Origin: Bacteroidales bacterium
GTDB taxonomy: Bacteria; Bacteroidota; Bacteroidia; Bacteroidales; UBA932
Reading direction: 5' to 3'
Length of the DNA stretch: 64,000 nucleotides
Assembly: GCA_017399905.1 (NCBI GenBank)
Contig: JAFQAR010000001.1
Location: forward strand, 1 to 64,000
The translations under genes and the position numbers were made by a program. The notes beneath the pieces were generated by a model. The model saw only the letters and a program-made list of their open reading frames with translations, was not told where the DNA came from and ran no database searches. This document shows, piece after piece, positions 18,222 through 26,717 of this stretch. Each line of letters begins with the position of its first letter. Position 1 is the first letter of the stretch.

Positions 18222-18262
18222 GTAAATCGTTGATATTTAGGTTTATAACCTTTCTAAACCTA

Positions 18263-18484
18263 TTAATACTCCTCCTCGTTGAAGAAGAAGTCATCCTTGG
18301 TAGGGTAGTCCGGCCAGATGTCTTCGATGCTTTCGTAGATTTCGCCGTCGTCTTCAAGTTCTTCAAGGTTCTCAACCACTTCGAGAGGTGCTCCCGAGCG
18401 TGTAGCATAGTCAATGAGTTCCTCCTTTGTCGCTGGCCATGGAGCATCCTCAAGACGGTATGCAAGTTCAAGTGTCCAATACAT
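18263..18484 (-). CDS. DUF2795 small acidic protein
   Basis: A 73-residue, strongly acidic protein (MYWTLELAYRLEDAPWPATK... ending FFFNEEEY). This matches the highly conserved small DUF2795 protein found as a single gene across Bacteroidales. There are no membrane segments or signal peptide, so it should be cytosolic. No molecular function is established. It is monocistronic with its own promoter box and terminator. Conservation and acidity suggest a binding or RNA/protein-associated role, but that is conjecture. Confidence 0.85.
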   Translation of the reverse strand: MYWTLELAYRLEDAPWPATKEELIDYATRSGAPLEVVENLEELEDDGEIYESIEDIWPDYPTKDDFFFNEEEY

Positions 18485-18548
18485 ATTTTTATTTACTTTA
18501 ATTTATTAATAATCAATATTTAAGGCTTCTCTTTCACTTTTGGGGCGA

Positions 18549-18556
18549 CAAATATA
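18549..18556 (-). promoter_or_regulatory. -7 promoter box of the DUF2795 gene
   Basis: TATATTTG on the minus strand, 64 bases before the start codon at 18484. No clear -33 TTTG. Confidence 0.5.
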
Positions 18557-18700
18557 GACAAAAAAATCAATATTGCATTTCTTTTTCTTATTTTTGCATG
18601 TAAAATTTGTTTTTCTACAGGCAGACAGCAGGCGCAACTTCTGTACCATGTCCGGAATCAGTCATGCTGCTGCGTTGTTTTGGTACATATATTACGACTT

Positions 18701-19288
18701 ATGGCATATATCAAGGATGAAAGATATGACGAGCAGACCACTGCCGCAATAGCTGAACATTACAGGGAGATCCTGAGGCTTCTTGGAGAAGATCCTGAAC
18801 GTGAGGGACTTGTCAAGACTCCTGAACGCGTGGCCAAGGCCTTACAGTTTCTGACTCATGGCGCTTGCCAGGATGGGGCCGAGATTCTCCGCAGCGCAAT
18901 GTTCAATGAGGAATACCAGCAGATGGTCCTTGTCAAGGACATAGAGCTGTACTCTACGTGCGAACACCATGTCATGCCTTTCATCGGCAAGGCTCATGTG
19001 GCATATATCCCTAACGGAACCATTACAGGTCTGAGCAAGATCGCCCGTGTGGTGGAGACGTTCGCCCGCCGTCTGCAGGTGCAGGAAAGGCTGACTACGC
19101 AGATCCGTGACTGTATTCAGGATACGCTCAATCCGCTGGGCGTTGCCGTGGTAATCGAGGCTTCTCATACATGCATGACCCTCAGGGGAGTGCAGAAGGC
19201 CAATGCAGTCACAACCACATCGGCCTTCAGCGGCATCTTCCTGAAAGACGAGCGCACCCGCAACGAATTCCTCAACCTGATTAAATAG
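18701..19288 (+). CDS. folE: GTP cyclohydrolase I
   Basis: From the ATG at 18701 the protein has 195 residues, normal for FolE. It shows the zinc and active-site motif CEHHVMPF, then GLSKIARVV and the second zinc ligand region HTCMTLRG. It converts GTP to 7,8-dihydroneopterin triphosphate, the first step of folate synthesis. An in-frame TTG at 18680 would add seven residues (MVHILRL), but the ATG fits homologues better. The gene converges with htpG, 43 bases away. Confidence 0.95.
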   Translation: MAYIKDERYDEQTTAAIAEHYREILRLLGEDPEREGLVKTPERVAKALQFLTHGACQDGAEILRSAMFNEEYQQMVLVKDIELYSTCEHHVMPFIGKAHVAYIPNGTITGLSKIARVVETFARRLQVQERLTTQIRDCIQDTLNPLGVAVVIEASHTCMTLRGVQKANAVTTTSAFSGIFLKDERTRNEFLNLIK

Positions 19289-19331
19289 CAGCGCAATAGC
19301 TTACTGATAAAAATCCTATGCCCTACGATTT

Positions 19332-21329
19332 TTATTTCAGATAAGCATCCTCCACAACCTTGGCACTTCTTGCAATGAAGTCGCTGAGGTCCTTTCCTTT
19401 AAGCATTCCGTTGGCCAGAAGCGCAAGGTCAGTAATCTGCTTGAGGATTTCATTATCCCCGGCAAAAGCTTCAAGATCAGACTTGTGAGCAGCCGCAGCT
19501 GTCTCCTTTGCCTCTGTGACAGTTCTCTTGACATCTTCCGATGCATCGTCGGCAGCATCAGGAATTACCTGCGCAGGAGCCACATCCGCCGCCTTCGAAG
19601 CCATTATCCTTGCGACGAGAGGGTTCTGCATGTTGACTGTGATATTGTACATCGCAGGCATCTCGCCATAGAAATTCATTCCTCCGCCCATGGCAGACAT
19701 TTCGCGATAACGGCGCATGAACTCGCTCTGAGTGATAAGGATAGGAGCCGCATTCTCTCCGAGATTGTCAGCCTGGACATAATACTGGTTCTCCTTCGGA
19801 AGCACAGCCTGGAAGATTACTGAGAGATCCTCCTGATCCGCCTCTGAAAGCTGTGGCTTGATCTTCTCTTCCTTTGCGATGAGATTGTCAACGCTGTCAG
19901 AATCCACACGTGCAAAGCGGGCGTTCTCTACCTTGGTCTCGAGAAGGTTCACGAAATGGCTGTCAAGCTGGCAGTCAAGAAGAAGGACATCATATCCCTT
20001 TGCCTTTGCAGCTTCGATGAATGTATACTGGCTCTCAACATCAGTCGCATAGAGGAACACGACCTTCTTGTCCTTGTCTGTCTGCTCGCCCTCAATAGCC
20101 TTCCTGTAATCCTCGATGCTGAAATACTTGCCCTCGGTATTCTTCAGGAGGCAGAACTTCATGGCCCTGTCACAGAATTTCTCGTCCGATAACATTCCGT
20201 ACTCGATGAAGAGCTTGAGATTGTCCCATTTCTCCTCGAGCTGCTGGCGCTCGTTCCTGAAGATCTCGTCAAGACGGTCAGCAACCTTCTTTGTAATGTA
20301 TGTGGAAATCTTCTTTACGTTGGCATCGCTCTGGAGATAGCTGCGGGACACATTGAGAGGAATGTCCGGCGAATCGATCACTCCATGGAGCAATGTAAGG
20401 AAATCAGGAACGATATTGTCCACAGAGTCGGTCACGAACATCTGGTTGCAGTAGAGCTGGATCTTGTTGCGCGAGATCTCGACATTGTTCTTGATCTTAG
20501 GGAAATAGAGGATACCGGTAAGGTTGAACGGATAATCCACGTTAAGATGGATGTGGAAAAGAGGCTCCTCTGCCATAGGATAGAGAGTCCTGTAGAACTC
20601 ATTATAGTCCTCGTCCTTAAGATCTGCCGGTTTGCGTGCCCAGAGCGGCTCTACCTTGTTTATTACGTTGTCCTTGTCTGTGTCTACATACTTTCCGTCC
20701 TTCCACTCCTGTTCCTTTCCGAACACGACTGGCACAGGCATGAACTTGCAGTACTTGTTCAGGAGGCCCTCGATACGCTTCTTCTCGGCAAATTCCTTCT
20801 CGTCGTCAGCGATGTAGAGAGTGATGACAGTACCTCTGTCAGCCTTGTCACATTCCTCCATGTCGTATTCAGGAGAACCGTCGCATGACCATTTCACAGC
20901 CTTTGCTCCTTCCTTCCATGAAAGGGTCTCGATCGTCACCTTGTCGGCCACCATGAAGGCTGAATAGAATCCGAGACCGAAATGTCCGATTATGCTGCTG
21001 AGCTGGTCCTTATATTTCTCGAGGAATTCCCCTGCTGAAGAGAAGGCGATCTGGTTGATATATTTATCCACTTCCTCCTCAGTCATACCGATACCGTTAT
21101 CGATGACCTTGAGGGTCTTTGCAGCTTCGTCGAGCTCGACGCGTACAGCGAGGTCACCAAGTTCTGCGCCATATTCTCCGGAAGCGGCCAGAGCCTTCAT
21201 CTTCTGTGTCGCATCCACAGCATTTGCCACGAGCTCTCTCAAAAAGATCTCATGGTCTGAATAAAGAAACTTCTTGATCACCGGGAATATGTTCTCGGTA
21301 GTAACTCCAATTTTTCCTGTTGTAGCCAT
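19332..21329 (-). CDS. htpG: Molecular chaperone Hsp90
   Basis: The 665-residue protein is full length for Bacteroidales HtpG. The GHKL ATPase domain shows LRELVANAVDA (ATP-binding Glu/Asn), VIDNGIGM and GHFGLGFYSAFMVA. The middle domain includes NVSRSYLQSD with the catalytic-loop Arg, and the C-terminal dimerisation domain is intact. It has an Ala/Asp-rich segment near residues 575-605 that is absent from shorter proteobacterial forms. It folds client proteins in the cytosol. Its stop lies 43 bases from folE on the opposite strand. Confidence 0.96.
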   Translation of the reverse strand: MATTGKIGVTTENIFPVIKKFLYSDHEIFLRELVANAVDATQKMKALAASGEYGAELGDLAVRVELDEAAKTLKVIDNGIGMTEEEVDKYINQIAFSSAGEFLEKYKDQLSSIIGHFGLGFYSAFMVADKVTIETLSWKEGAKAVKWSCDGSPEYDMEECDKADRGTVITLYIADDEKEFAEKKRIEGLLNKYCKFMPVPVVFGKEQEWKDGKYVDTDKDNVINKVEPLWARKPADLKDEDYNEFYRTLYPMAEEPLFHIHLNVDYPFNLTGILYFPKIKNNVEISRNKIQLYCNQMFVTDSVDNIVPDFLTLLHGVIDSPDIPLNVSRSYLQSDANVKKISTYITKKVADRLDEIFRNERQQLEEKWDNLKLFIEYGMLSDEKFCDRAMKFCLLKNTEGKYFSIEDYRKAIEGEQTDKDKKVVFLYATDVESQYTFIEAAKAKGYDVLLLDCQLDSHFVNLLETKVENARFARVDSDSVDNLIAKEEKIKPQLSEADQEDLSVIFQAVLPKENQYYVQADNLGENAAPILITQSEFMRRYREMSAMGGGMNFYGEMPAMYNITVNMQNPLVARIMASKAADVAPAQVIPDAADDASEDVKRTVTEAKETAAAAHKSDLEAFAGDNEILKQITDLALLANGMLKGKDLSDFIARSAKVVEDAYLK

Positions 21330-21375
21330 AATTATATCTGTTTATATATTTTCTTTTAAGGATGACAGTCCGGAC

Positions 21376-21402
21376 AAAAAAAGGCCGTCCGGACGGACGA
21401 CC
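21376..21402 (-). terminator. Intrinsic terminator after the first acyl ligase
   Basis: On the minus strand GGTCGTCC and GGACGGCC pair (one G-U) around a GTCC loop and are followed by seven T residues. It lies 60 bases after the ligase stop and 47 bases before the htpG start, so it insulates htpG from read-through. Confidence 0.85.
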
Positions 21403-21461
21403 TCATATAACCAAATTATATTCCAATCAGAAAATTCTGACTATTTGTCAGTCTTGACTGA

Positions 21462-23096
21462 CTATTTGTACATGAACCTCTTGATACTCATCTTAGGGGT
21501 CTTCTCAAAAGGCTGTTCCATTACCTCGACGAGGTTGAGCTTGCTGTATGAAGGCATTGACTTGTTGACTTCCGCCATGAGCGTCTTCTTGTATTCCTCG
21601 ATGTCTACAGCATCAGCCTTCAGTTTTTCAGAATCCATGTAGATCAGAGCGACGAGTCTTGCTCCTCTGTCCACAACTACAGATTCGACCACATAAGGCT
21701 GGTTGTTCACTGCAGCCTCGATCTCTTCAGGGTAGATGTTCTGACCGTTGGCAGAAAGGATCATGTTCTTGCTTCGGCCCTTGATGAAGATATTTCCCTT
21801 CTGGTCAAGAAGTCCGAGGTCTCCGGTACGCATCCAGCCGTCTTCTGTAAATGCAGCCTTTGTCGCTTCCTCATTCTTATAATATCCGCTCATGATGTTA
21901 GTACCCTTTGCCTGGATCTCGCCCACCTTGTTGTATGGATCCTCTGAGTCGATACGTACCTTGACTGAATCGATTGCCTTTCCGCAAGACTTCGATGCGA
22001 ATTCCCACCAGTCTTCATATGCCATGAGAGGAGCAGCCTCGGTCATGCCGTAACCTACTGTGAAAGGAAGCTTGAACTTCCTGAACCATTTCTCCACATC
22101 CGGATTGAGAGCCGCACCACCCATCACGATCTCACGTATATTGCCGCCGAATGCATTGAGAAGGGTTGTGCGCACCTTCTTGAAGATAAGCTGATTGACG
22201 CCAGGAATAGCGCAGAGCACCTTCATTACAGGCTTGTTCACGATAGGAGCGACCTTGCTCTTGAAGATCTTTTCCATCACGAGAGGAACTGTGATCACGA
22301 GATATGGCTTCACCTCCGCCATTGCGCCGAGAAGGAGAGCCGGAGTCGGAGTCTTTCCGAGATAGTAGATCGACGAACCGCCGCAGAGAGGATAGATGAG
22401 CTCGAACATCATACCGTACATATGTGCCATAGGAAGCATCGAAACAATCTTGTCCTCCGGATATGAAGGGAGTCTCTTCTGACCGAATTCCACATTTGCG
22501 GAGATGCACTCATAACGGAGCATCACACCCTTCGGAGCGCTTGTTGTACCTGATGTATAGTTGATGATCGCGAGCTCCTTGTCGTTGTCTGTAGGATATG
22601 ACACATCAGTTGCTGAGAATCCGTTCGGATATTTCGCGTCAAAAAGAGCCTGCAGGTTGTCGTTTGCGCTCTGGATCTTTTCATCTGCTGAATAAAGGAG
22701 CTTGAAATCTGAAGTTGAAACAACAGCCTTGACCATAGGCATCTTTGTAATGTCAAGCTTGTTCCAGATATCTGTATCTGTGAAAAGGACTGTACTCTCC
22801 GAATGGTCCACGAGAGAGTTTACACTCTCCGGATGGAAGTCCGCCAGGATAGGAACTACAACAGCTTCATATGTATTTGCCGAGAAGAAAGCGATACCCC
22901 ATCTCGCCGAGTTCTTTGCGCATAAAGCGACCTTGTCTCCCTTCTTGAGTCCGATCGCATTATAAAGCACATGGAGCTTCGCTATGTTTTCAGCGACCTC
23001 TCCGAATGTGAAAAGTTCTCCGCGGTAGTTTCCGAGAGCAGAACGCTCCCAGTTTGACTTCATCTGTTCTTCCAGTCTGGTAAAATAATGCTTCAT
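21462..23096 (-). CDS. AMP-dependent long-chain fatty acid ligase (acyl-CoA/acyl-ACP synthetase)
   Basis: The 544-residue ANL-superfamily enzyme has the P-loop signature INYTSGTTSAPKGVML, the A5 motif GYGMTEAAPL, the TGD motif MRTGDLG and the hinge/C-terminal KGRSKNMILSANGQNIYPEEIE. It activates a fatty acid as an acyl-adenylate and then an acyl-thioester. The missing N-terminal membrane segment and the length suggest a soluble cytosolic enzyme. It has its own promoter and terminator. A more distant paralogue lies at 28025-29725; only motif-level similarity is shared, so this is not a recent duplication. Confidence 0.9.
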   Translation of the reverse strand: MKHYFTRLEEQMKSNWERSALGNYRGELFTFGEVAENIAKLHVLYNAIGLKKGDKVALCAKNSARWGIAFFSANTYEAVVVPILADFHPESVNSLVDHSESTVLFTDTDIWNKLDITKMPMVKAVVSTSDFKLLYSADEKIQSANDNLQALFDAKYPNGFSATDVSYPTDNDKELAIINYTSGTTSAPKGVMLRYECISANVEFGQKRLPSYPEDKIVSMLPMAHMYGMMFELIYPLCGGSSIYYLGKTPTPALLLGAMAEVKPYLVITVPLVMEKIFKSKVAPIVNKPVMKVLCAIPGVNQLIFKKVRTTLLNAFGGNIREIVMGGAALNPDVEKWFRKFKLPFTVGYGMTEAAPLMAYEDWWEFASKSCGKAIDSVKVRIDSEDPYNKVGEIQAKGTNIMSGYYKNEEATKAAFTEDGWMRTGDLGLLDQKGNIFIKGRSKNMILSANGQNIYPEEIEAAVNNQPYVVESVVVDRGARLVALIYMDSEKLKADAVDIEEYKKTLMAEVNKSMPSYSKLNLVEVMEQPFEKTPKMSIKRFMYK

Positions 23097-23126
23097 CTTT
23101 TTGTCAGAATTTTAGATTTTAGGTCG

Positions 23127-23134
23127 CAAAAGTA
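23127..23134 (-). promoter_or_regulatory. -7 promoter box of the first acyl ligase
   Basis: TACTTTTG on the minus strand fits TAnnTTTG, 30 bases before the ATG at 23096. It is back to back with the promoter of the HAD phosphatase gene. Confidence 0.5.
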
Positions 23135-23166
23135 AGTAAAAATGCATGTGCGCGCGTATAATTCAT

Positions 23167-23174
23167 TATATTTG
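23167..23174 (+). promoter_or_regulatory. -7 promoter box of the HAD phosphatase gene
   Basis: TATATTTG on the plus strand, 47 bases before the ATG at 23222. A GTGGTGAAACACCGC stretch with short self-complementarity follows at the predicted transcript start. Confidence 0.5.
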
Positions 23175-23221
23175 TGGTGAAACACCGCATATTGTGGTGA
23201 TTAACTGATAAATTCCATATC

Positions 23222-24055
23222 ATGAGAAAGCAACCTATAGTAGCGCTTATCTACGATTTCGACGGTACTCTGTCTCCTGGAAACATGCAGGAGTTCGGTT
23301 TCATCCAGGCCATTGGAAAGTCTCCTAAGGAATTCTGGCAGGAGAGTGATGAGATTGCAGTCGGGCAGGATGCAAGCAACATACTCAGCTATATGAAGCT
23401 GATGTTTGACGAGGCCAGGCACTCCGGCATCAAATTGCGCAGGGAAGACTTCAAACGTTTCGGCGCTTCTGTAGAGCTTTTTGATGGCGTGAAGGAGTGG
23501 TTCAGCCTTATCAATGATTATGGAAGGACAAAGGGTGTCAAGGTCGAGCATTATATCAATTCTTCAGGTCTTGCTGAAATGATAGAGGGGACAGCCATCG
23601 CAGCAGAGTTCAAGAGAATATTCGCTTGTACCTTCATCTATAATGAACAGGGTGAGGCTGAATGGCCTGGAGTCGCAGTGGACTATACAGCCAAGACTCA
23701 GTTCATCTTCAAGATAAACAAGGGAATCCTGAGCATAAGAGATAACAAGAAGGTCAACGAAAGCAAGGATGAGGATAAAAAGAGGGTCCCTTTCCCTCAT
23801 ATGATCTTTTTTGGAGACGGAGAGACTGATGTCCCTTGCATGAAGATCGTAAAGATGTTCGGCGGGAATTCGATAGCTGTTTATAATCCTGAAATAAAGA
23901 AGAAGGTAAATGAGGCAAGGAAGCTCCTGAGGCAAAATCGTGTCAACTTCATAGCCCCGGCAGATTATACGAAGGGAGGACGTACCTACCAGGTCGTATG
24001 TGCCATAATAGATAAGATCAAAGCCGATTGGGAGTTGGCTAAACTGTCCAAATAA
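23222..24055 (+). CDS. HAD-superfamily phosphatase
   Basis: A 277-residue protein with the HAD motif I YDFDGTLS (nucleophile Asp12, general acid Asp14), an expected motif II Ser in YINSSG, and motif IV FFGDGETDVPC. The all-helical cap between motifs I and II is large, similar to phosphoserine-phosphatase-like HADs. It should remove phosphate from a small cytosolic metabolite; the substrate is not readable. It is monocistronic, with a shared terminator hairpin between it and the convergent purT gene. Confidence 0.85.
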   Translation: MRKQPIVALIYDFDGTLSPGNMQEFGFIQAIGKSPKEFWQESDEIAVGQDASNILSYMKLMFDEARHSGIKLRREDFKRFGASVELFDGVKEWFSLINDYGRTKGVKVEHYINSSGLAEMIEGTAIAAEFKRIFACTFIYNEQGEAEWPGVAVDYTAKTQFIFKINKGILSIRDNKKVNESKDEDKKRVPFPHMIFFGDGETDVPCMKIVKMFGGNSIAVYNPEIKKKVNEARKLLRQNRVNFIAPADYTKGGRTYQVVCAIIDKIKADWELAKLSK

Positions 24056-24060
24056 AAGAA

Positions 24061-24087
24061 ATCCTGTCAGTATCGCTCTGACAGGAT
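24061..24087. terminator. Bidirectional terminator between the HAD gene and purT
   Basis: ATCCTGTCAG and CTGACAGGAT form perfect 10-bp arms around a 7-base loop. TCTTTTT follows on the plus strand and TTTCTTTTATT on the minus strand, and both convergent genes end within seven bases of it. Confidence 0.85.
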
Positions 24088-24093
24088 TCTTTT

Positions 24094-25278
24094 TCAGTAT
24101 ACCTTGACTTCGAGTTTCGCGTATGCTCTTTCGGCTTTTGCCAATGCTTCCTCAACGGTGTCCGCAGTGGCAAGAATGACACCTACCCTACGGTGGCCTA
24201 CGATTTCCGGTTTTCCGAATATCCTGATCTGTACGCCAGGTTCCTCAAGAACTTTTTCCAGATTGCAGAATTCGTATTCCTTTGTGTTTCCTTCCACTAC
24301 GATTGCTTTGGAAGCTGACGGTCCGTAGAATCTTACTTCCGGAACAGGAAGCCCGAGAATGGCTCTTGCGTGGAGCGCAAACTCTGACATGTCCTGTGAT
24401 ATCATTGTGACCATTCCGGTGTCATGAGGTCTTGGAGAGACTTCGCTGAATATTACATCCTCTCCCTTTATGAACAGTTCGACACCGAAAATGCCATATC
24501 CTCCGAGAGCGTCTGTAATAGCCTTGGCAATAGCTTCCGCCTTTTCAATTGCTGCAGACGACATTGCCTGAGGCTGCCATGACTCGCGGTAGTCTCCATC
24601 CACCTGATGGTGTCCTACCGGTTTGAGGAACGTTGTTCCGGCACAATGCCTTACAGTGAGCAGGGTGATTTCATAGTCGAAGCTTACGAAGCCTTCAACA
24701 ATCACTTTTCCGCTTCCGGCTCTTCCTCCTTCCTGGGAATTCTTCCAAGCCTTGTCTATGTCTTCCTCGCATTTTACCGTGCTCTGTCCGTGTCCGGATG
24801 AACTCATCACAGGTTTCACCACGCATGGGATTCCGATCTCTTCGATTGCTTTGTCGAATTCTTCGCGGGTTTCAGCAAATCTGTAAGGAGAAGTAGGAAG
24901 ACCGAGGGTCTCTGCTGCAAGTCTTCTGATTCCTTCCCTGTTCATTGTGAGCCTTGTAGCCTTGGCGGTCGGGATCACATTGAATCCTTCCTCCTCAAGC
25001 TTTACAAGCCTGTCTGTGGCTATCGCTTCTATTTCAGGGATGATGTAGTCCGGATGCTCGGCCTTTATGACAGCCTCCAGGGCGTCTCCGTCAAGCATTG
25101 ACAGCACATGGCTGCTGTGAGCTACATGCATGGCCGGAGCGTTTTCATATTTGTCGAGAGCGACGACCTCCACTCCATAGCGCTGGAGTTCGAGCGTCAC
25201 TTCCTTGCCGAGTTCTCCTGATCCGCAGAGAACTGCCTTCTTGCCTGATCCTGTGAATGTGGTTCCAATCTTTGTCAT
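24094..25278 (-). CDS. purT: Formate-dependent phosphoribosylglycinamide formyltransferase (GAR transformylase 2)
   Basis: The 394-residue ATP-grasp enzyme matches PurT length. It shows the N-terminal GSGELGKEV loop, [11 protein letters not shown] phosphate-binding region, [17 protein letters not shown] and GVILA near the end. It formylates GAR with formate and ATP in purine synthesis, which suits an anaerobe that makes formate. The start ATG at 25278 gives [10 protein letters not shown], a slightly longer N-terminus than E. coli. Its promoter box lies 32 bases upstream. Confidence 0.95.
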   Translation of the reverse strand: MTKIGTTFTGSGKKAVLCGSGELGKEVTLELQRYGVEVVALDKYENAPAMHVAHSSHVLSMLDGDALEAVIKAEHPDYIIPEIEAIATDRLVKLEEEGFNVIPTAKATRLTMNREGIRRLAAETLGLPTSPYRFAETREEFDKAIEEIGIPCVVKPVMSSSGHGQSTVKCEEDIDKAWKNSQEGGRAGSGKVIVEGFVSFDYEITLLTVRHCAGTTFLKPVGHHQVDGDYRESWQPQAMSSAAIEKAEAIAKAITDALGGYGIFGVELFIKGEDVIFSEVSPRPHDTGMVTMISQDMSEFALHARAILGLPVPEVRFYGPSASKAIVVEGNTKEYEFCNLEKVLEEPGVQIRIFGKPEIVGHRRVGVILATADTVEEALAKAERAYAKLEVKVY

Positions 25279-25309
25279 AGTATAGTGTTGGTTATTTCTG
25301 CATTTTCAG

Positions 25310-25317
25310 CAAAGATA
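25310..25317 (-). promoter_or_regulatory. -7 promoter box of purT
   Basis: TATCTTTG on the minus strand, 32 bases before the start. It abuts the T-run of the upstream porin terminator, so termination and initiation occur within about 15 bases. Confidence 0.5.
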
Positions 25318-25320
25318 ATA

Positions 25321-25355
25321 AAAAAAGAAGACGTCCCATATAGAGGGACGTCTTC
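25321..25355 (-). terminator. Terminator of the first OmpA-like porin gene
   Basis: GAAGACGTCCC (25327-25337) and GGGACGTCTTC (25345-25355) are perfect 11-bp arms. Reading on the minus strand the stem is followed by a T-run (A-run at 25321-25326). It lies 21 bases after the stop. Confidence 0.85.
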
Positions 25356-25376
25356 CGAAGTTATTTTTTTCGATAA

Positions 25377-26525
25377 TTACTCGAATGAAACAACAACTGC
25401 TCTTTCGAACGCTGCGTTTGCGCTACCTGTAGCCTTGACTACCTGATTCTTGACAACGATGTCCTCAGTGTCAACACCATACTTGTTCTTGAGGAGGTCT
25501 ACGAGGTACTCTGCACGCTTCTTGCTGAGGTACTCGTTACGCTTAGCATAACCAGTGTTGCTGTCAGCTGTACCTGTGATTACTGTTGCCTTGCTGTTCT
25601 TCACGTTAGGAAGTACGTTCTGCATGTAGAAGTCGAGGTGCTTGAGCTCCTTCGCGCTGAGTTCGGTCTTGCCGATCTCGAAGTAGAATGAAGCTGGACC
25701 AACTTCCTTGAGACCTGCGTTCTCTGCAGCATCCTTAGCAGCCTTTGCAAGCTTAGCGTTCTCATCCTCAAGAGCGTCGTTCTCCTTCTCGAGCTTAGCC
25801 TTGTCAGCAGCAAGAGCAGCGTTTGCAGCAGTAAGAGCGGCAGCAGCAGCCTCTGCAGCAGCGATCTTGTCCTCGTCAGCTGGGTTGTGGTACTCGCTTG
25901 CGCGTGTCCATGTTGTCTTGCCGAGGTTTACGCTGAGACCTGCAGTAGCAGTTAAAATACCCTTGATGTCTCTTGTTCCGTCGATGCTTCCGTTAACCAT
26001 TCCGCCGCGTACGTCGAGTGTGAGGTCGAGTCTCTTGCTAAGACGGACGAGGTTGAGGAGACCTGCACCAAATACAAGCTCTCTGTCCTTGTTGAACCAA
26101 ACACCACCGCTGTGAGTGTAAGGAACGAAATCCCAGAACCTTGACTCCTTGTATCCTCCGATAGCGTTAGAAATGTTCCAGAGGAGGTCGATGTGAGCGT
26201 AGTTCATGTTGTACTTGGTAACTTCGCGGCCGTGGATGTTGAGACCGTTGTAGCCGAAACGTACGCCGACGCATGGAGTAACCCACTTACCTGCGTTTAC
26301 GTCAAGAGCGAAACCAAGCTTGTTGAATCCGTGATCAAGGTAGCTGTTGACACCAGCGCCAACACCTACAAACCAGTTGTCCCAAAGGCCGTTTGTAAGG
26401 TATGGGTGACGGATTGTCTTTCCGTTCTCATCCTTGTTCTCCTGCTGAGCGTTTACAGCAGGTGCAGTTACCATTGAAACAACAGCAAGAGCCAAAGCTC
26501 CGATAAAGAATTTAACTGTTTTCAT
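25377..26525 (-). CDS. OmpA family outer-membrane protein
   Basis: The 382-residue protein has a signal peptide (cleaved at VNA-QQ, residue 26), an N-terminal eight-strand-like beta-barrel (30-225), an Ala/Lys/Glu-rich coiled-coil linker (about 225-275) and an OmpA peptidoglycan-binding domain with ITGTADSNTG and RNEYLSKKRAEYL. It anchors the outer membrane to peptidoglycan and is probably abundant. Repetitive Ala codons in the linker make the DNA low in complexity. It is a paralogue of the next gene (same barrel and OmpA plan, similar length), with separate promoter and terminator signals. Confidence 0.92.
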   Translation of the reverse strand: MKTVKFFIGALALAVVSMVTAPAVNAQQENKDENGKTIRHPYLTNGLWDNWFVGVGAGVNSYLDHGFNKLGFALDVNAGKWVTPCVGVRFGYNGLNIHGREVTKYNMNYAHIDLLWNISNAIGGYKESRFWDFVPYTHSGGVWFNKDRELVFGAGLLNLVRLSKRLDLTLDVRGGMVNGSIDGTRDIKGILTATAGLSVNLGKTTWTRASEYHNPADEDKIAAAEAAAAALTAANAALAADKAKLEKENDALEDENAKLAKAAKDAAENAGLKEVGPASFYFEIGKTELSAKELKHLDFYMQNVLPNVKNSKATVITGTADSNTGYAKRNEYLSKKRAEYLVDLLKNKYGVDTEDIVVKNQVVKATGSANAAFERAVVVSFE

Positions 26526-26600
26526 AACTACTGATAATTAAACTTATTTTAGTAATACTTGATTCTGAACAATATGTCTACATTGCTGTATACATAAATG

Positions 26601-26608
26601 CAAAGATA
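26601..26608 (-). promoter_or_regulatory. -7 promoter box of the first OmpA gene
   Basis: TATCTTTG on the minus strand, 76 bases before the start, giving a leader of about 70 bases. Just upstream ATATCTTTT and AAAAGATAT form an inverted repeat. Confidence 0.5.
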
Positions 26609-26667
26609 ACATATCTTTTTAAAAATGAAAAGATATTTGAAAAAAAAGTCATTGAGGATAATTGAAA

Positions 26668-26693
26668 GCGGATATGTCTCAGGACATACCCGC
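26668..26693 (-). terminator. Hairpin downstream of the second OmpA gene
   Basis: GCGGATATGTC and GACATACCCGC pair with one internal mismatch around TCAG, 24 bases after the stop at 26718. The T-tract on the minus strand is weak (CTTTCAATT), so termination is likely but not certain. Confidence 0.5.
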
Positions 26694-26717
26694 AGATCCG
26701 TGCTGACGGAAGATCGG

